Source of the DNA: Halorussus ruber
GTDB taxonomy: Archaea > Halobacteriota > Halobacteria > Halobacteriales > Haladaptataceae
Direction of reading: 5' to 3'
NCBI RefSeq assembly: GCF_004765785.1
Contig: NZ_SBIT01000001.1
Span: 124,001 to 188,000, forward strand
DNA: 64,000 nt
Shown: piece by piece, positions 36,254 through 43,706 of the stretch
How the letters are laid out: each line of letters opens with the position of its first letter
Numbering within the stretch: the stretch's first letter is position 1
The notes under the pieces: model-generated
Database searches by the model: none
Told to the model about the DNA's origin: nothing
The model's input: the letters and a program-made list of their open reading frames with translations, nothing else
Made by a program: the position numbers and the translations under genes

Positions 36254-37213
36254 ATGGACCAGACGGTCGCCGTCGCCCACTACCCCGAAGGCGCTGGCCA
36301 CGCGACCCGGATGCTCGCCGTCGCCCAAGCCTTCGAGGAGGCGGGCACGGAGGTCGTCCTCGCGGGCGGCGGCCCCGGCTCGCGATTCATCGAACACAAC
36401 GGCTACGAGGTGTTCCGGGCCGCGCCGGTCGATTACATCGGCGACTACCAGCAGGGGTCGCTCGGCCGCGTGCTGACCCGGAGTCTGCCCTACAGCGGCA
36501 AGCGCGTGTTCGACTTCGTGCGGTGGCTCCGCCGGGAGGACCCCGCGGCGCTCGTCACCGACGACATGTTCGCCGCGATGGCCGCGCCGCTGACCGGGAC
36601 GCCGCTGTACATCGTCACGCACAACGCCGCCTCCTACTACGACGCCGCCGTCGAGCAGGTGTTCACGTGGCTCCTCAATCGCTACCAGTTGGGGGCGGCC
36701 GAGTCGTTCCTCTACCCGGCGGTCTGGCCGCCCGACGAGGGCGACCCGCCGGGCGTGACCCACGTGCCGCCCATCGCGCTCGACCCCGAAGGGTGCCCGC
36801 CGCCGGAGGAGGACATCGAGGTGCTGGTCGTCCCGAGCGTCTACTCCACGAACTTCGATGTGCTGGCCGAGACGCTCCGGACCGAGGGCCATCAGGTGAC
36901 GCTGGTCGGCGACGACCGCTGGGAGCCGGTTCCGGCGCTCCTGCCGTGGATTCGGTCGGCCGACGTGGTTGTCTGCTCAGGGTACTCGACCGTGATGGAG
37001 GCCGCCGTCGCCGGGACGCCCTGCGTGGTCTACCCCTTCACCGACGAGCAACACGGGGTCACGCGGGTCCTCGAACGCCGCGGCGTCGAGGGCTTTCAGG
37101 TCGAACACTCGGTCACCCACGTCGCCCGGGCAGTTCAGCATCCGCCCAAAGCCCCCGACCACGAGAACGGAATCGACCGCGTCGCCGACCACGTCCTCGG
37201 CGAACTTGTCTGA
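36254..37213 (+). CDS. Glycosyltransferase family 28-like protein (MJ1255 type)
   Basis: A 319-residue GT-B glycosyltransferase. It starts VAVAHYPEGAGHATRMLAVAQAF with the glycine-rich N-terminal loop, and the donor-binding end is IRSADVVVCSGYSTVMEAAVAGTPCVVYPFTDEQHGVTRVLERRG, as in MurG-like and MJ1255/VC2487 enzymes. The acceptor is unknown; a lipid or surface glycan is usual. ATG at 36254 fits the N-terminal strand. The RFAP synthase gene begins 69 bases later. Confidence 0.85.
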   Translation: MDQTVAVAHYPEGAGHATRMLAVAQAFEEAGTEVVLAGGGPGSRFIEHNGYEVFRAAPVDYIGDYQQGSLGRVLTRSLPYSGKRVFDFVRWLRREDPAALVTDDMFAAMAAPLTGTPLYIVTHNAASYYDAAVEQVFTWLLNRYQLGAAESFLYPAVWPPDEGDPPGVTHVPPIALDPEGCPPPEEDIEVLVVPSVYSTNFDVLAETLRTEGHQVTLVGDDRWEPVPALLPWIRSADVVVCSGYSTVMEAAVAGTPCVVYPFTDEQHGVTRVLERRGVEGFQVEHSVTHVARAVQHPPKAPDHENGIDRVADHVLGELV

Positions 37214-37282
37214 ACGCGGCCGACCTGACCACGTTTTGCCACTATCGGAACCACGAACACCAGTCCCTCCCAAGTCGAGGGT

Positions 37283-38248
37283 ATGGCTCGCGTCGCCGCC
37301 GGAGCGCGCCTCCACTTCGGCTTTCAGAACCTCTCGCTGGCTCACGAGCGACTCTACGGGTCGCTCGGGGTCGGTCTCGACGCCCCGCGCGTAGTCGTGA
37401 CTGCCGACCCCGCCGACGAGGTCCGATGCAACCACGACGCGGCCCGCGAGTACGCCCGGCGAGCGGTCGAACTCCTCGGCGTGGCGGGCGCGGAGGTGAC
37501 CGTCGAGGAGACCCTGCCGCGCCACGTCGGCCTCGGGAGCGGGACTCAGTTGGCACTCACCGTCCTCGCCGCGGTGGCGCAGGCCCACGACTGCGACCCG
37601 ACGGTCCGCGAGCGCGCCCCGAAACTGGGCCGGGGCGGTCGAAGCGGCGTCGGCGTCGCCACGTTCGAGTCGGGCGGGTTCGTCGTGGACTCGGGCCACC
37701 CGACCGAGCGGTTCACCGCCGACCGGCCCGCCCGCGGCGAGTGGTCGGTCCCGGCGGTCGCGGCCCGCCACGGGATTCCCGACAACTGGCGGTTCGTGGT
37801 CGTCCTCCCCGACTCGGACCCGGGCCGGAACGGCGAGGCGGAGGACGAAAGCATGCGCTCGGTCGTCGAGCGCGCGGACCCCGCGCTGGCCGACGAAATC
37901 GCCGCGGTCGTGACTCGGCGCGTCCTCCCGGCAATCGCGGAGGGCGACGCGGAGCGGTTCGGCGCGGCGGTCGCCGAGGTCGGCCGCCTCAATGGCGCGT
38001 GGTACGCCGACGAGCAGGGCGGGGTCTACCGCCCGCCAGTCGGCGAACTCGTCGCCGAACTCGCCAAGTCGCCCGCGATAGCCGGTGCTGGCCAGTCCTC
38101 GTGGGGGCCGGCGGTCTACGGCGTCACCACCGAGCGCCGCGCCGACGCGGCCCGCGAAGCGGCCCGCGAGGCGCTCTCGACGGCTGGCGTCGGCGGCGAG
38201 GTGCTTCTCGCCGGTCCTCGGAATCGAGGTGCGCGAATCGAGGATTGA
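37283..38248 (+). CDS. mptG: Beta-ribofuranosylaminobenzene 5'-phosphate synthase
   Basis: Joins PRPP and 4-aminobenzoate (or hydroxybenzoate) in tetrahydromethanopterin-type cofactor synthesis. A 321-residue GHMP-fold protein with ARLHFGFQNLSLAHERLYGSLGVGLD at the N-terminus, the loop LPRHVGLGSGTQLALTVL, RSGVGVATFESGGFVVDSGH, and the C-terminal GAGQSSWGPAVYGVT. These are diagnostic of RFAP synthase rather than kinases. Its presence in a haloarchaeon sits with mptA and mch in this window. Confidence 0.9.
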   Translation: MARVAAGARLHFGFQNLSLAHERLYGSLGVGLDAPRVVVTADPADEVRCNHDAAREYARRAVELLGVAGAEVTVEETLPRHVGLGSGTQLALTVLAAVAQAHDCDPTVRERAPKLGRGGRSGVGVATFESGGFVVDSGHPTERFTADRPARGEWSVPAVAARHGIPDNWRFVVVLPDSDPGRNGEAEDESMRSVVERADPALADEIAAVVTRRVLPAIAEGDAERFGAAVAEVGRLNGAWYADEQGGVYRPPVGELVAELAKSPAIAGAGQSSWGPAVYGVTTERRADAAREAAREALSTAGVGGEVLLAGPRNRGARIED

Positions 38249-38871
38249 TTTTGGCTCTGCCTTTTCAGGTTAGTCGGACTGGCGGTTACGAGGTCAGAGC
38301 GGCTCTGCCGCCACCGAGGCGGTGAAACCGCCGAGACGACACTGGTGACTGACTCGCCACCTCCCTACCCGTAACCGCGCGAAACGTCCGAAGTTGATTC
38401 GTCCCGCTCTCGTATTTCAACCTTCGCCTGCGCAGGTCCGGCCATCTGCGAGTGTCGTGAATTGGTACTCACTACAGGACGCACCGGAGCCGCGCTCGGC
38501 CGCATTCGGTGCGGTCGCGGCCGAGCGCGGCCACAGTGGGGAGGTACGGGGGCGCGGTGCGGTGGCGGTGCGGTCGTGGTGGTGCCGTGGGGGCGTGGTG
38601 GTGCAGGGTGGTGCCGTGCGGTTGCAGTCTTCGTTTGCTCGAGCGAGGGTCACGGTCTGCGGACTAGCTTTGCTCAGGATTCAGAGCAGAGAAATAAATG
38701 CCTGTTCTTAAGCAATTTGTTTCTGTCTCAAGAAATTAATTTGTTGTCTTTCGGAGGAAACGTCCATCTCGCGTCACGACGTGCATCCGACCGAGGAGTC
38801 GAAAGTCCGCCGGTTCCCCCGCACAGACGAAAGACCCAAGCACCACCGCCGAGACCACCCGAAACGAATCA
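38249..38871. other. Long intergenic region before the HTR-like gene
   Basis: Holds family-2 copy 2g (38489-38640) and an AT-rich tract 38690-38755 (AATAAATGCC, AAGAAATTAATTTG), with GGAGGAAACG at about 38754. No gene is seen. Confidence 0.6.
38489..38640 (+). repeat. Family-2 intergenic repeat, copy 2g
   Basis: A perfect 15-bp hairpin (arms 38489-38503 and 38517-38531), then GTGGGGAGGTACGGGGGCGCGG and repeated GCGGTGGCGGTGCGG blocks. It follows mptG by 240 bases, in the same direction, and lacks the CAAGCCTGAAG end, as does copy 2c. Confidence 0.6.
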
Positions 38872-39708
38872 ATGGACCGAGTACCCTTCGGCGTCTCCCG
38901 ACTGGACGACATCATCGGCGGCGGTGCCCCGCCCGGAAGCGTGGTCCTGCTGGCGGGCGAGGCCGGGGCCGGTGCCCGCGAGTTCTGCTACACCGCGGCG
39001 ACCATCAACGGGTTGGCCCACACCGACGACGACCAGTTCGACCTCCACTACGGCGACGTGGCCGAGCGCGCCGCGGTCCCCGAGGAGATTCACTACGTCT
39101 CGTTCACCGCCAGCGGGAACGAACTCCGGCAGGAAATCGAGTTCACGATGAGCGAGGAGTTAGTCCGCGCGGGCGTCCGGGCCGTGGAGTTCGCCGACTT
39201 CAGCCAAGAGTACTTCCAGCTCTCGGCCATCCCCCGCGAGTGGTACACCCGCAAGACCCAGACCATCACCGACCTCGGGCGAGGAAGCGACCGTCGAGGG
39301 GTACTGGAGGCGCTGGGCGGGTACCTCAACCAGAACGCGCCGGGGAATCTGGTCCTCCTCGACTCGCTGACCGACCTCGCCCGCGCGCCGAACGAACACC
39401 TAGACTGGAGCGACATCACCTTGCTGGTGAAAGGGCTTCAGAAGGCCTCTCGCGCGTGGGGCGGGATGATTCTCGTCCTCGTGAATCAGGAGGCGCTGAC
39501 CGACGAGGAGATGGGCAGTCTGATGGGCGCGGCCGACGGCACCATCGCCTTCGAGTGGGAGACCGGCGGGAACGAGCGCGACAGGGTGATGTTCGTCCGG
39601 GAGTTCCGTGGGGTGCTGTCTCGACTGGAGGAGGAGGACATCATCCGATTCGAGACGGAGATTCACGACGGCGGATTCGACATCAGTAACGTGCGGAAGA
39701 TTCGGTGA
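38872..39708 (+). CDS. HTR-like RecA-superfamily protein with altered Walker A
   Basis: A 278-residue KaiC/RecA-related protein of the haloarchaeal HTR-like group. It begins FGVSRLDDIIGGGAPPGSVVLLAGEAGAGAREFCYTAAT, where the P-loop reads GEAGAGARE and has no GK[ST]. Strand B is present (NLVLLDSLTDLARAP) and the rest follows the KaiC pattern (LLVKGLQKASRAWGGMILVLVNQEAL, GTIAFEWETGGNERDRVMFVREFRG). So the fold is kept while ATP hydrolysis is doubtful. Function is unknown; a regulatory or structural partner of KaiC-like ATPases is a guess. Confidence 0.85.
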   Translation: MDRVPFGVSRLDDIIGGGAPPGSVVLLAGEAGAGAREFCYTAATINGLAHTDDDQFDLHYGDVAERAAVPEEIHYVSFTASGNELRQEIEFTMSEELVRAGVRAVEFADFSQEYFQLSAIPREWYTRKTQTITDLGRGSDRRGVLEALGGYLNQNAPGNLVLLDSLTDLARAPNEHLDWSDITLLVKGLQKASRAWGGMILVLVNQEALTDEEMGSLMGAADGTIAFEWETGGNERDRVMFVREFRGVLSRLEEEDIIRFETEIHDGGFDISNVRKIR

Positions 39709-39720
39709 CGTGACCAGTGG

Positions 39721-40287
39721 TCATCTTTCGGGGTTCTTGACCATGATTCTCTTACCAGAGCGTTTTGAGACCAATACCATTTCAATAGTTTCTATCAACC
39801 GCGATAGTTCGTTTTCTACTACTTTCGGTTTGCTTGAATGGATGTCTACGATAAGGCGACCTCTATTCGGAGGATGAACAAGGAGATTAGCATCATTATA
39901 CCAAGGGTGTGAACGTAGTTCCTCCATCATGTCCGGAACACCTGATGACTTTGGAATACCATCGTGGTTGCGAAGAACCTGTTCAAATTTTAAGTTGATA
40001 GACGTGTTCCCCTCGCTTCCGAAAATAGATTTCTCCAACTTATAACGAATACGGTCGTCATTTTCTGAACACCCAATTCTATCGACATGGATTGTATGAG
40101 ATATCACGTCCGCCTCCTCAGGCATTTGAATCGTATATTCTCTGCCTTCGAGCGAATTTTTCAGTATCTCTTGTTGCTCATAAATACCTTGAGTTCTGTT
40201 TGACCGCCAAATTAGAAAACTAAAGAATGCCGCAGGTATGGAAAACAGCAGTATTAGAGTCGACAAAATAATCTGGGTATTTACCAT
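39721..40287 (-). CDS. AT-rich membrane-anchored orphan protein
   Basis: A 188-residue protein with one N-terminal membrane helix (IILSTLILLFSIPAAFFSFLIW) followed by a soluble domain with a beta pattern (GREYTIQMPEEADVISHTIHVDRIG, NLLVHPPNRGRLIVDIHSSKP). The composition is AT-rich and less acidic than the neighbours, with codons unlike theirs, so recent transfer is likely. No known domain is recognised. It converges on the HTR-like gene with a 12-base gap. Confidence 0.72.
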   Translation of the reverse strand: MVNTQIILSTLILLFSIPAAFFSFLIWRSNRTQGIYEQQEILKNSLEGREYTIQMPEEADVISHTIHVDRIGCSENDDRIRYKLEKSIFGSEGNTSINLKFEQVLRNHDGIPKSSGVPDMMEELRSHPWYNDANLLVHPPNRGRLIVDIHSSKPKVVENELSRLIETIEMVLVSKRSGKRIMVKNPER

Positions 40288-40572
40288 GTTTTAATGATAG
40301 TAGTCAACAGATATTGAAGGTTTGGTTGACTGGAAAATTCAGAGATTCCTCAGATTGGGACCGACGTGGGATAGGAGTTTCAGCATTGACGTTAGGTCAC
40401 GTTCTCCCTGTCTATTTCCTCAACTAACAGTCTCACCCCGATAAGAATTCCAAGCACTCGCGCCAGATGCCCTCCAACGAGTTCGGTTTCTTGTGGTGTT
40501 TCCATCGGCATCTCATCTGCCGGAAAAGAACTCACCATCGGACTTATTACACTCTATTACGTTCTATCACAC

Positions 40573-40890
40573 ATGCCTATCAGTATCGACCAGTTCAACG
40601 AGGAGCCATCGGGAGTCCTTGACCTCCAAAAGGGAACCAATCCCTACCGTATCATCCAGTTTCTCGCCGAGAACGAACACCAAGCGTTCACCCAGACCGA
40701 AATCCACGAGGCGACTGGCATCAACCGCGGAAGTGTCGGTGCCACGCTATCGCGCCTCGAAGACCGCGGTCTCGTTCGCCATCGCGGGCGATACTGGGCC
40801 ATCGCCGAGGACGACCGCCTCGCGGGATACGCGGCCCAAACGCAGGCCAGTTCGGCGTCCACGAACGACGACTACTATGGTGAGGAGTAA
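40573..40890 (+). CDS. MarR-type winged-helix regulator, probable antitoxin
   Basis: A 105-residue protein with a single winged helix: GTNPYRIIQFLAENEHQAFTQTEIHEATGINRGSVGATLSRLEDRGLVRHRGRYWAI. A short polar tail follows. It lies three bases before a PemK/MazF-like gene, the usual antitoxin-toxin arrangement, where the first protein would bind DNA to repress the operon and neutralise the toxin. This role is inference from the pairing. Confidence 0.8.
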   Translation: MPISIDQFNEEPSGVLDLQKGTNPYRIIQFLAENEHQAFTQTEIHEATGINRGSVGATLSRLEDRGLVRHRGRYWAIAEDDRLAGYAAQTQASSASTNDDYYGEE

Positions 40891-40893
40891 CCG

Positions 40894-41223
40894 ATGGTGT
40901 ACGACCGCGGAACAGTCGTGAAAGGCCCGGACCTGCTCGCCGACCATAACTATCGCCCCTACGTCTGCCTTAGCGACGATGCCCACCCATTTAGCGATGA
41001 GGAAGCACTCTACACGGCGGTCACGACGACCCGACGCGCAGTCGCTATCCCACTCGCCGACGCCGATTTCAAGAGCGGTGGACTACCACGCGAAAGCTAC
41101 GTCAATCCGTGGACCGTCGTTCCAATTCGGCACGCCGATGTTCACGGTGAAGAAGGTCGATTAGTCGAGGCGACGACAGAAAAGGTAGCACAGGAGGCCG
41201 CCGGATATCTCGGCGTCGAATAA
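40894..41223 (+). CDS. PemK/MazF-like toxin
   Basis: A 109-residue protein with a MazF-like beta-barrel pattern: MVYDRGTVVKGPDLLADHNYRPYVCLSDDAHPF (the RP-x-V strand), ALYTAVTTTRRAVAIPL, and YVNPWTVVPIRHADV. MazF toxins are RNA endonucleases. The identification is from fold pattern and its partner; length is right. It is translationally linked to the preceding gene. The neighbouring gene converges four bases beyond its end. Confidence 0.68.
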   Translation: MVYDRGTVVKGPDLLADHNYRPYVCLSDDAHPFSDEEALYTAVTTTRRAVAIPLADADFKSGGLPRESYVNPWTVVPIRHADVHGEEGRLVEATTEKVAQEAAGYLGVE

Positions 41224-41227
41224 GTAA

Positions 41228-41716
41228 CTACGGGGCCGCATACCCCCCGTCAACTTCCTCGGCCAATCCCAACAGCACCGCCCAGTCCAGCAGATACTCC
41301 ACGCGCTCACCCCAAATCTCCTGCCACGAGTTCGGATTCTTGTGATGCTCCCACGTCGGGACCGCTCCTTTGAACTCCTCGAAGACCTCCTCGGCGGACA
41401 ACGCCTCCTCGGCCTCCGCCAGAATCTCCAACAGCGCGGGAACCCCGAAGACGTTCTCCCGAAATTGCTCGCGCAGGTACGCCGGTTCGGGGTCACGGCG
41501 AATCCGGGCGGATCCCGACGATTTCTCCTCGGCAAGCCCCAGCGCCCGCAGGAAGGTCAGCCACGTCCGGGCTTGGTCCCGACTCTGGAGGTCGGTCCGG
41601 TCCAGCATCCGGGCACAGCAGTCGTCCTCGCTTCCGGGGACCAGCGGGACCGCGCGCTGGGCCTCCTCGACGAACGCCAGCGATTCCGGGGGTTCGGGAA
41701 CCAGCTTGAATTGCAT
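41228..41716 (-). CDS. Conserved haloarchaeal protein of unknown function
   Basis: A 162-residue helical protein. It starts MQFKLVPEPPESLAFVEEAQRAVPLVPGSEDDCCARMLDRTDL and has two segments that look like winged helices (DQARTWLTFLRALGLAEEKSSGSARI and a C-terminal VEYLLDWAVLLGLAEEVDGGYAAP). It begins 30 bases after mch on the same strand, so the pair is probably co-transcribed. DNA binding is a guess. Confidence 0.75.
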   Translation of the reverse strand: MQFKLVPEPPESLAFVEEAQRAVPLVPGSEDDCCARMLDRTDLQSRDQARTWLTFLRALGLAEEKSSGSARIRRDPEPAYLREQFRENVFGVPALLEILAEAEEALSAEEVFEEFKGAVPTWEHHKNPNSWQEIWGERVEYLLDWAVLLGLAEEVDGGYAAP

Positions 41717-41746
41717 CGTATGTCACCTCGGTCGTAATCCGGCGGC

Positions 41747-42679
41747 TCAGATGCCGAAGCTCTCGGCCAGTAGCTCCTCGTCGCGCTCGCCGACGACGTA
41801 GGTGTCCCCGCCGACGACGTTGACGGTGGCCTGTGCGGGCGCGAAGACGCTCTCCTCGACCTCGTAGAAGTCCCAATCGACCGACTCGAAGATTTCGGCG
41901 AAGTGGGTGCCGTACTCGTCGTTCGCGGTCGAGACGATCTCGTCGAAGCGGTCGAACTCCTCGCGCACCGTGATGTGGACCTGCCCGCCGTAGGCAAGCG
42001 CGTCGTTGGTCCGGGCGATGGCGGCCTCCTCGTCGCCCGCCACGGGCGCGACCGGCGCAGAGCCGGTGACGCTCACGACGTCCAGCGGGTCGTAGCCCAG
42101 TTCCGAGAGGCGGAAGACGGCCATCTCGGCGGCGCGCGAGGCGATGCTCACGCTCCCCGCGAGGCTCGCGGTCGGGACGGAGGGCAGGAAGACGCTGCTC
42201 GGTTCGACGCCGGTCAGGTCCGCGACGTGGTCTGCGACGCTCGCGGTCGGGTAGTCGTCGCTCTCGACCGCCAGCACCGCGAACTCCGAGACGTCCTCGT
42301 AGCCCACGCGAGCGAACTCCTCTTCCTCGGCGACCAGCGCGCGTGCCGGACCGCTCCCGAGGCCCTCGAAGTCTTCGGTGGCGACCTCCCACCCGGCCTT
42401 CTGCGAGCAGAGGAGCGCCAGCGCGGGGTGGTCGCTGGTCAACTCGACGTGCTGGAGCGGTGCGCCCGCGACTTCGTCCATCCGGGACTGAACCGTGGCG
42501 AGGCCCGCGGTCTGCATCTCCACCAGCAGGAGTCCGGCCTCGACGCCGCCGTCGAACTCGTGCCCGAAGTCGAGGACGGTCGCCCCGTTCTCGAGTTCGC
42601 GCGCTCCGATGTCCAACTCCTCGGCGAAGTCGAGCGCCTCGTCGGCCAACTCCAACGCGTTCCGATTGAGACTGTCCAT
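41747..42679 (-). CDS. mch: Methenyltetrahydromethanopterin cyclohydrolase
   Basis: Interconverts 5-formyl- and 5,10-methenyl-tetrahydromethanopterin. The 310-residue protein follows the Mch family throughout: NGATVLDFGHEFDGGVEAGLLLVEMQTAGLATVQ, ALLCSQKAGW, GSGPARALVAEEEEF, LPSVPTASLAGSVSIASRAAEMAVFRL, VSVTGSAPVAPVAGDEEAAIARTNDALAYGG, and a C-terminal FAPAQATVNVVGGDTYVVG. Methanogenesis is absent in haloarchaea, so the enzyme probably serves C1 transfer with a pterin carrier. Confidence 0.94.
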   Translation of the reverse strand: MDSLNRNALELADEALDFAEELDIGARELENGATVLDFGHEFDGGVEAGLLLVEMQTAGLATVQSRMDEVAGAPLQHVELTSDHPALALLCSQKAGWEVATEDFEGLGSGPARALVAEEEEFARVGYEDVSEFAVLAVESDDYPTASVADHVADLTGVEPSSVFLPSVPTASLAGSVSIASRAAEMAVFRLSELGYDPLDVVSVTGSAPVAPVAGDEEAAIARTNDALAYGGQVHITVREEFDRFDEIVSTANDEYGTHFAEIFESVDWDFYEVEESVFAPAQATVNVVGGDTYVVGERDEELLAESFGI

Positions 42680-42718
42680 GGGCGTCGATTGGACGTCACC
42701 GCCTAAACCATTTATCAG

Positions 42719-43200
42719 TCAGTAGCGCGCGTCGTGGCGCGCGGTCCGAATCGCCGCTCCGTTCCCGACGAGATACGTAATCGGCGCGCCGACGTAATCG
42801 CCGTGCCGTCCGTCGTCGCCGTAGTAGGCCGCTCCCTGACGGAGTACCACGACGCGGTATCCGCCCCGAACAGATTCGACTTCCTGAACGCTACACTCGA
42901 CGGTAATCTCGTCTACGGTCGTCCCGTACATCGAGTTGTACATCCGGCGCTCCTCGTAGGTAGCCGCGTATCGCTGGGCAGTCTCCTCGGTCCACGTCTC
43001 CGGCGGTTCCGGCGGTGATTTCGGACCGTCCGGTAGTTCGTGCTGTTTCTGCGGAAGGGGGTCGGAGTCGAGGCCGGTGTCGAGTTCGCACCGTCGGTAG
43101 TATTCGGTGATTTGGTCCGGTCTTCGCCGGTGCATCCGCCGAGGAGGACCGCGGCGGACCCGACCGCGATTCGCAGGAACTGTCGTCTGGCGGACTTCAC
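42719..43200 (-). pseudogene. Lipoprotein gene with a one-base frameshift
   Basis: The first frame (from 43200) encodes SARRQFLRIAVGSAAVLLGGCTG, a signal with lipobox LGGC, then a Thr/Ser/Pro linker. It then degrades to Arg-rich nonsense. Moving the frame by one base at the run of five G (43057-43061, C on the coding strand) gives LPQKQHELPDGPKSPPEPPETWTEETAQRYAATYEERRM and ends AIRTARHDARY. One added C would restore a protein of about 160 residues. No known domain is recognised in the mature part. Error in a homopolymer is a strong alternative to true inactivation. Confidence 0.7.
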
Positions 43201-43246
43201 GTTCGAGCGTTACTGCGAAGTAGTACGTGTCTTGTCGTCTTTCGAG

Positions 43247-43558
43247 TTACCGCTCCCGCTTTGCTTCCCGACCCAGCGCCTCCTCGACCGCGTCGACCTT
43301 CTCTTGCGCGCGTTGCTCGCGCGTGCGCTTATCATCTATTTTTAAGACGGTACTCACGCGGTCGCCGTCCACCGCCTCGTGGGCGGCCTGCGCGGCGGCG
43401 AACAACTCGTCCACCGAGTCGGCCTCGATGACGGTCCCCATCGGGTTCGTCTCGTAGGACACGTCGAACTCGTCGAGCGCGGCGACTGCCTTGGCGACCT
43501 CCTCGGCCATGCTCTCCTCGGTCACGGGCGCGACGCTGAGTAGTGCGATTACCGTCAT
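43247..43558 (-). CDS. MTH1187 family thiamine-binding protein
   Basis: A 103-residue protein of the DUF77/MTH1187/YkoF group: MTVIALLSVAPVTEESMAEEVAKAVAALDEFDVSYETNPMGTVIEADSVDELFAAAQAAHEAV. These ferredoxin-like proteins form multimers and bind thiamine or small ligands; the function in haloarchaea is not settled. The C-terminal helix is long and charged. It is a single gene. Confidence 0.9.
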   Translation of the reverse strand: MTVIALLSVAPVTEESMAEEVAKAVAALDEFDVSYETNPMGTVIEADSVDELFAAAQAAHEAVDGDRVSTVLKIDDKRTREQRAQEKVDAVEEALGREAKRER

Positions 43559-43667
43559 GGTCGGACAGACGGGCCGAGCGCTCTAAGGCGTTGATGATGG
43601 ACACATTGCTTCGACGGCGCGAGAAACAACTCGGTTGTATTATTGGATTTGATAATTGAAGACAGGA

Positions 43668-43675
43668 TATAAATA
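43668..43675 (+). promoter_or_regulatory. TATA box of the large subtilisin gene
   Basis: TATAAATA lies about 35 bases before the ATG at 43707, in a region of AT-rich sequence (GATTTGATAATTG upstream). A short leader of up to ten bases would follow. Confidence 0.6.
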
Positions 43676-43706
43676 TCGGTGGTGATACCTCTCGCTCAGT
43701 AGCGAT

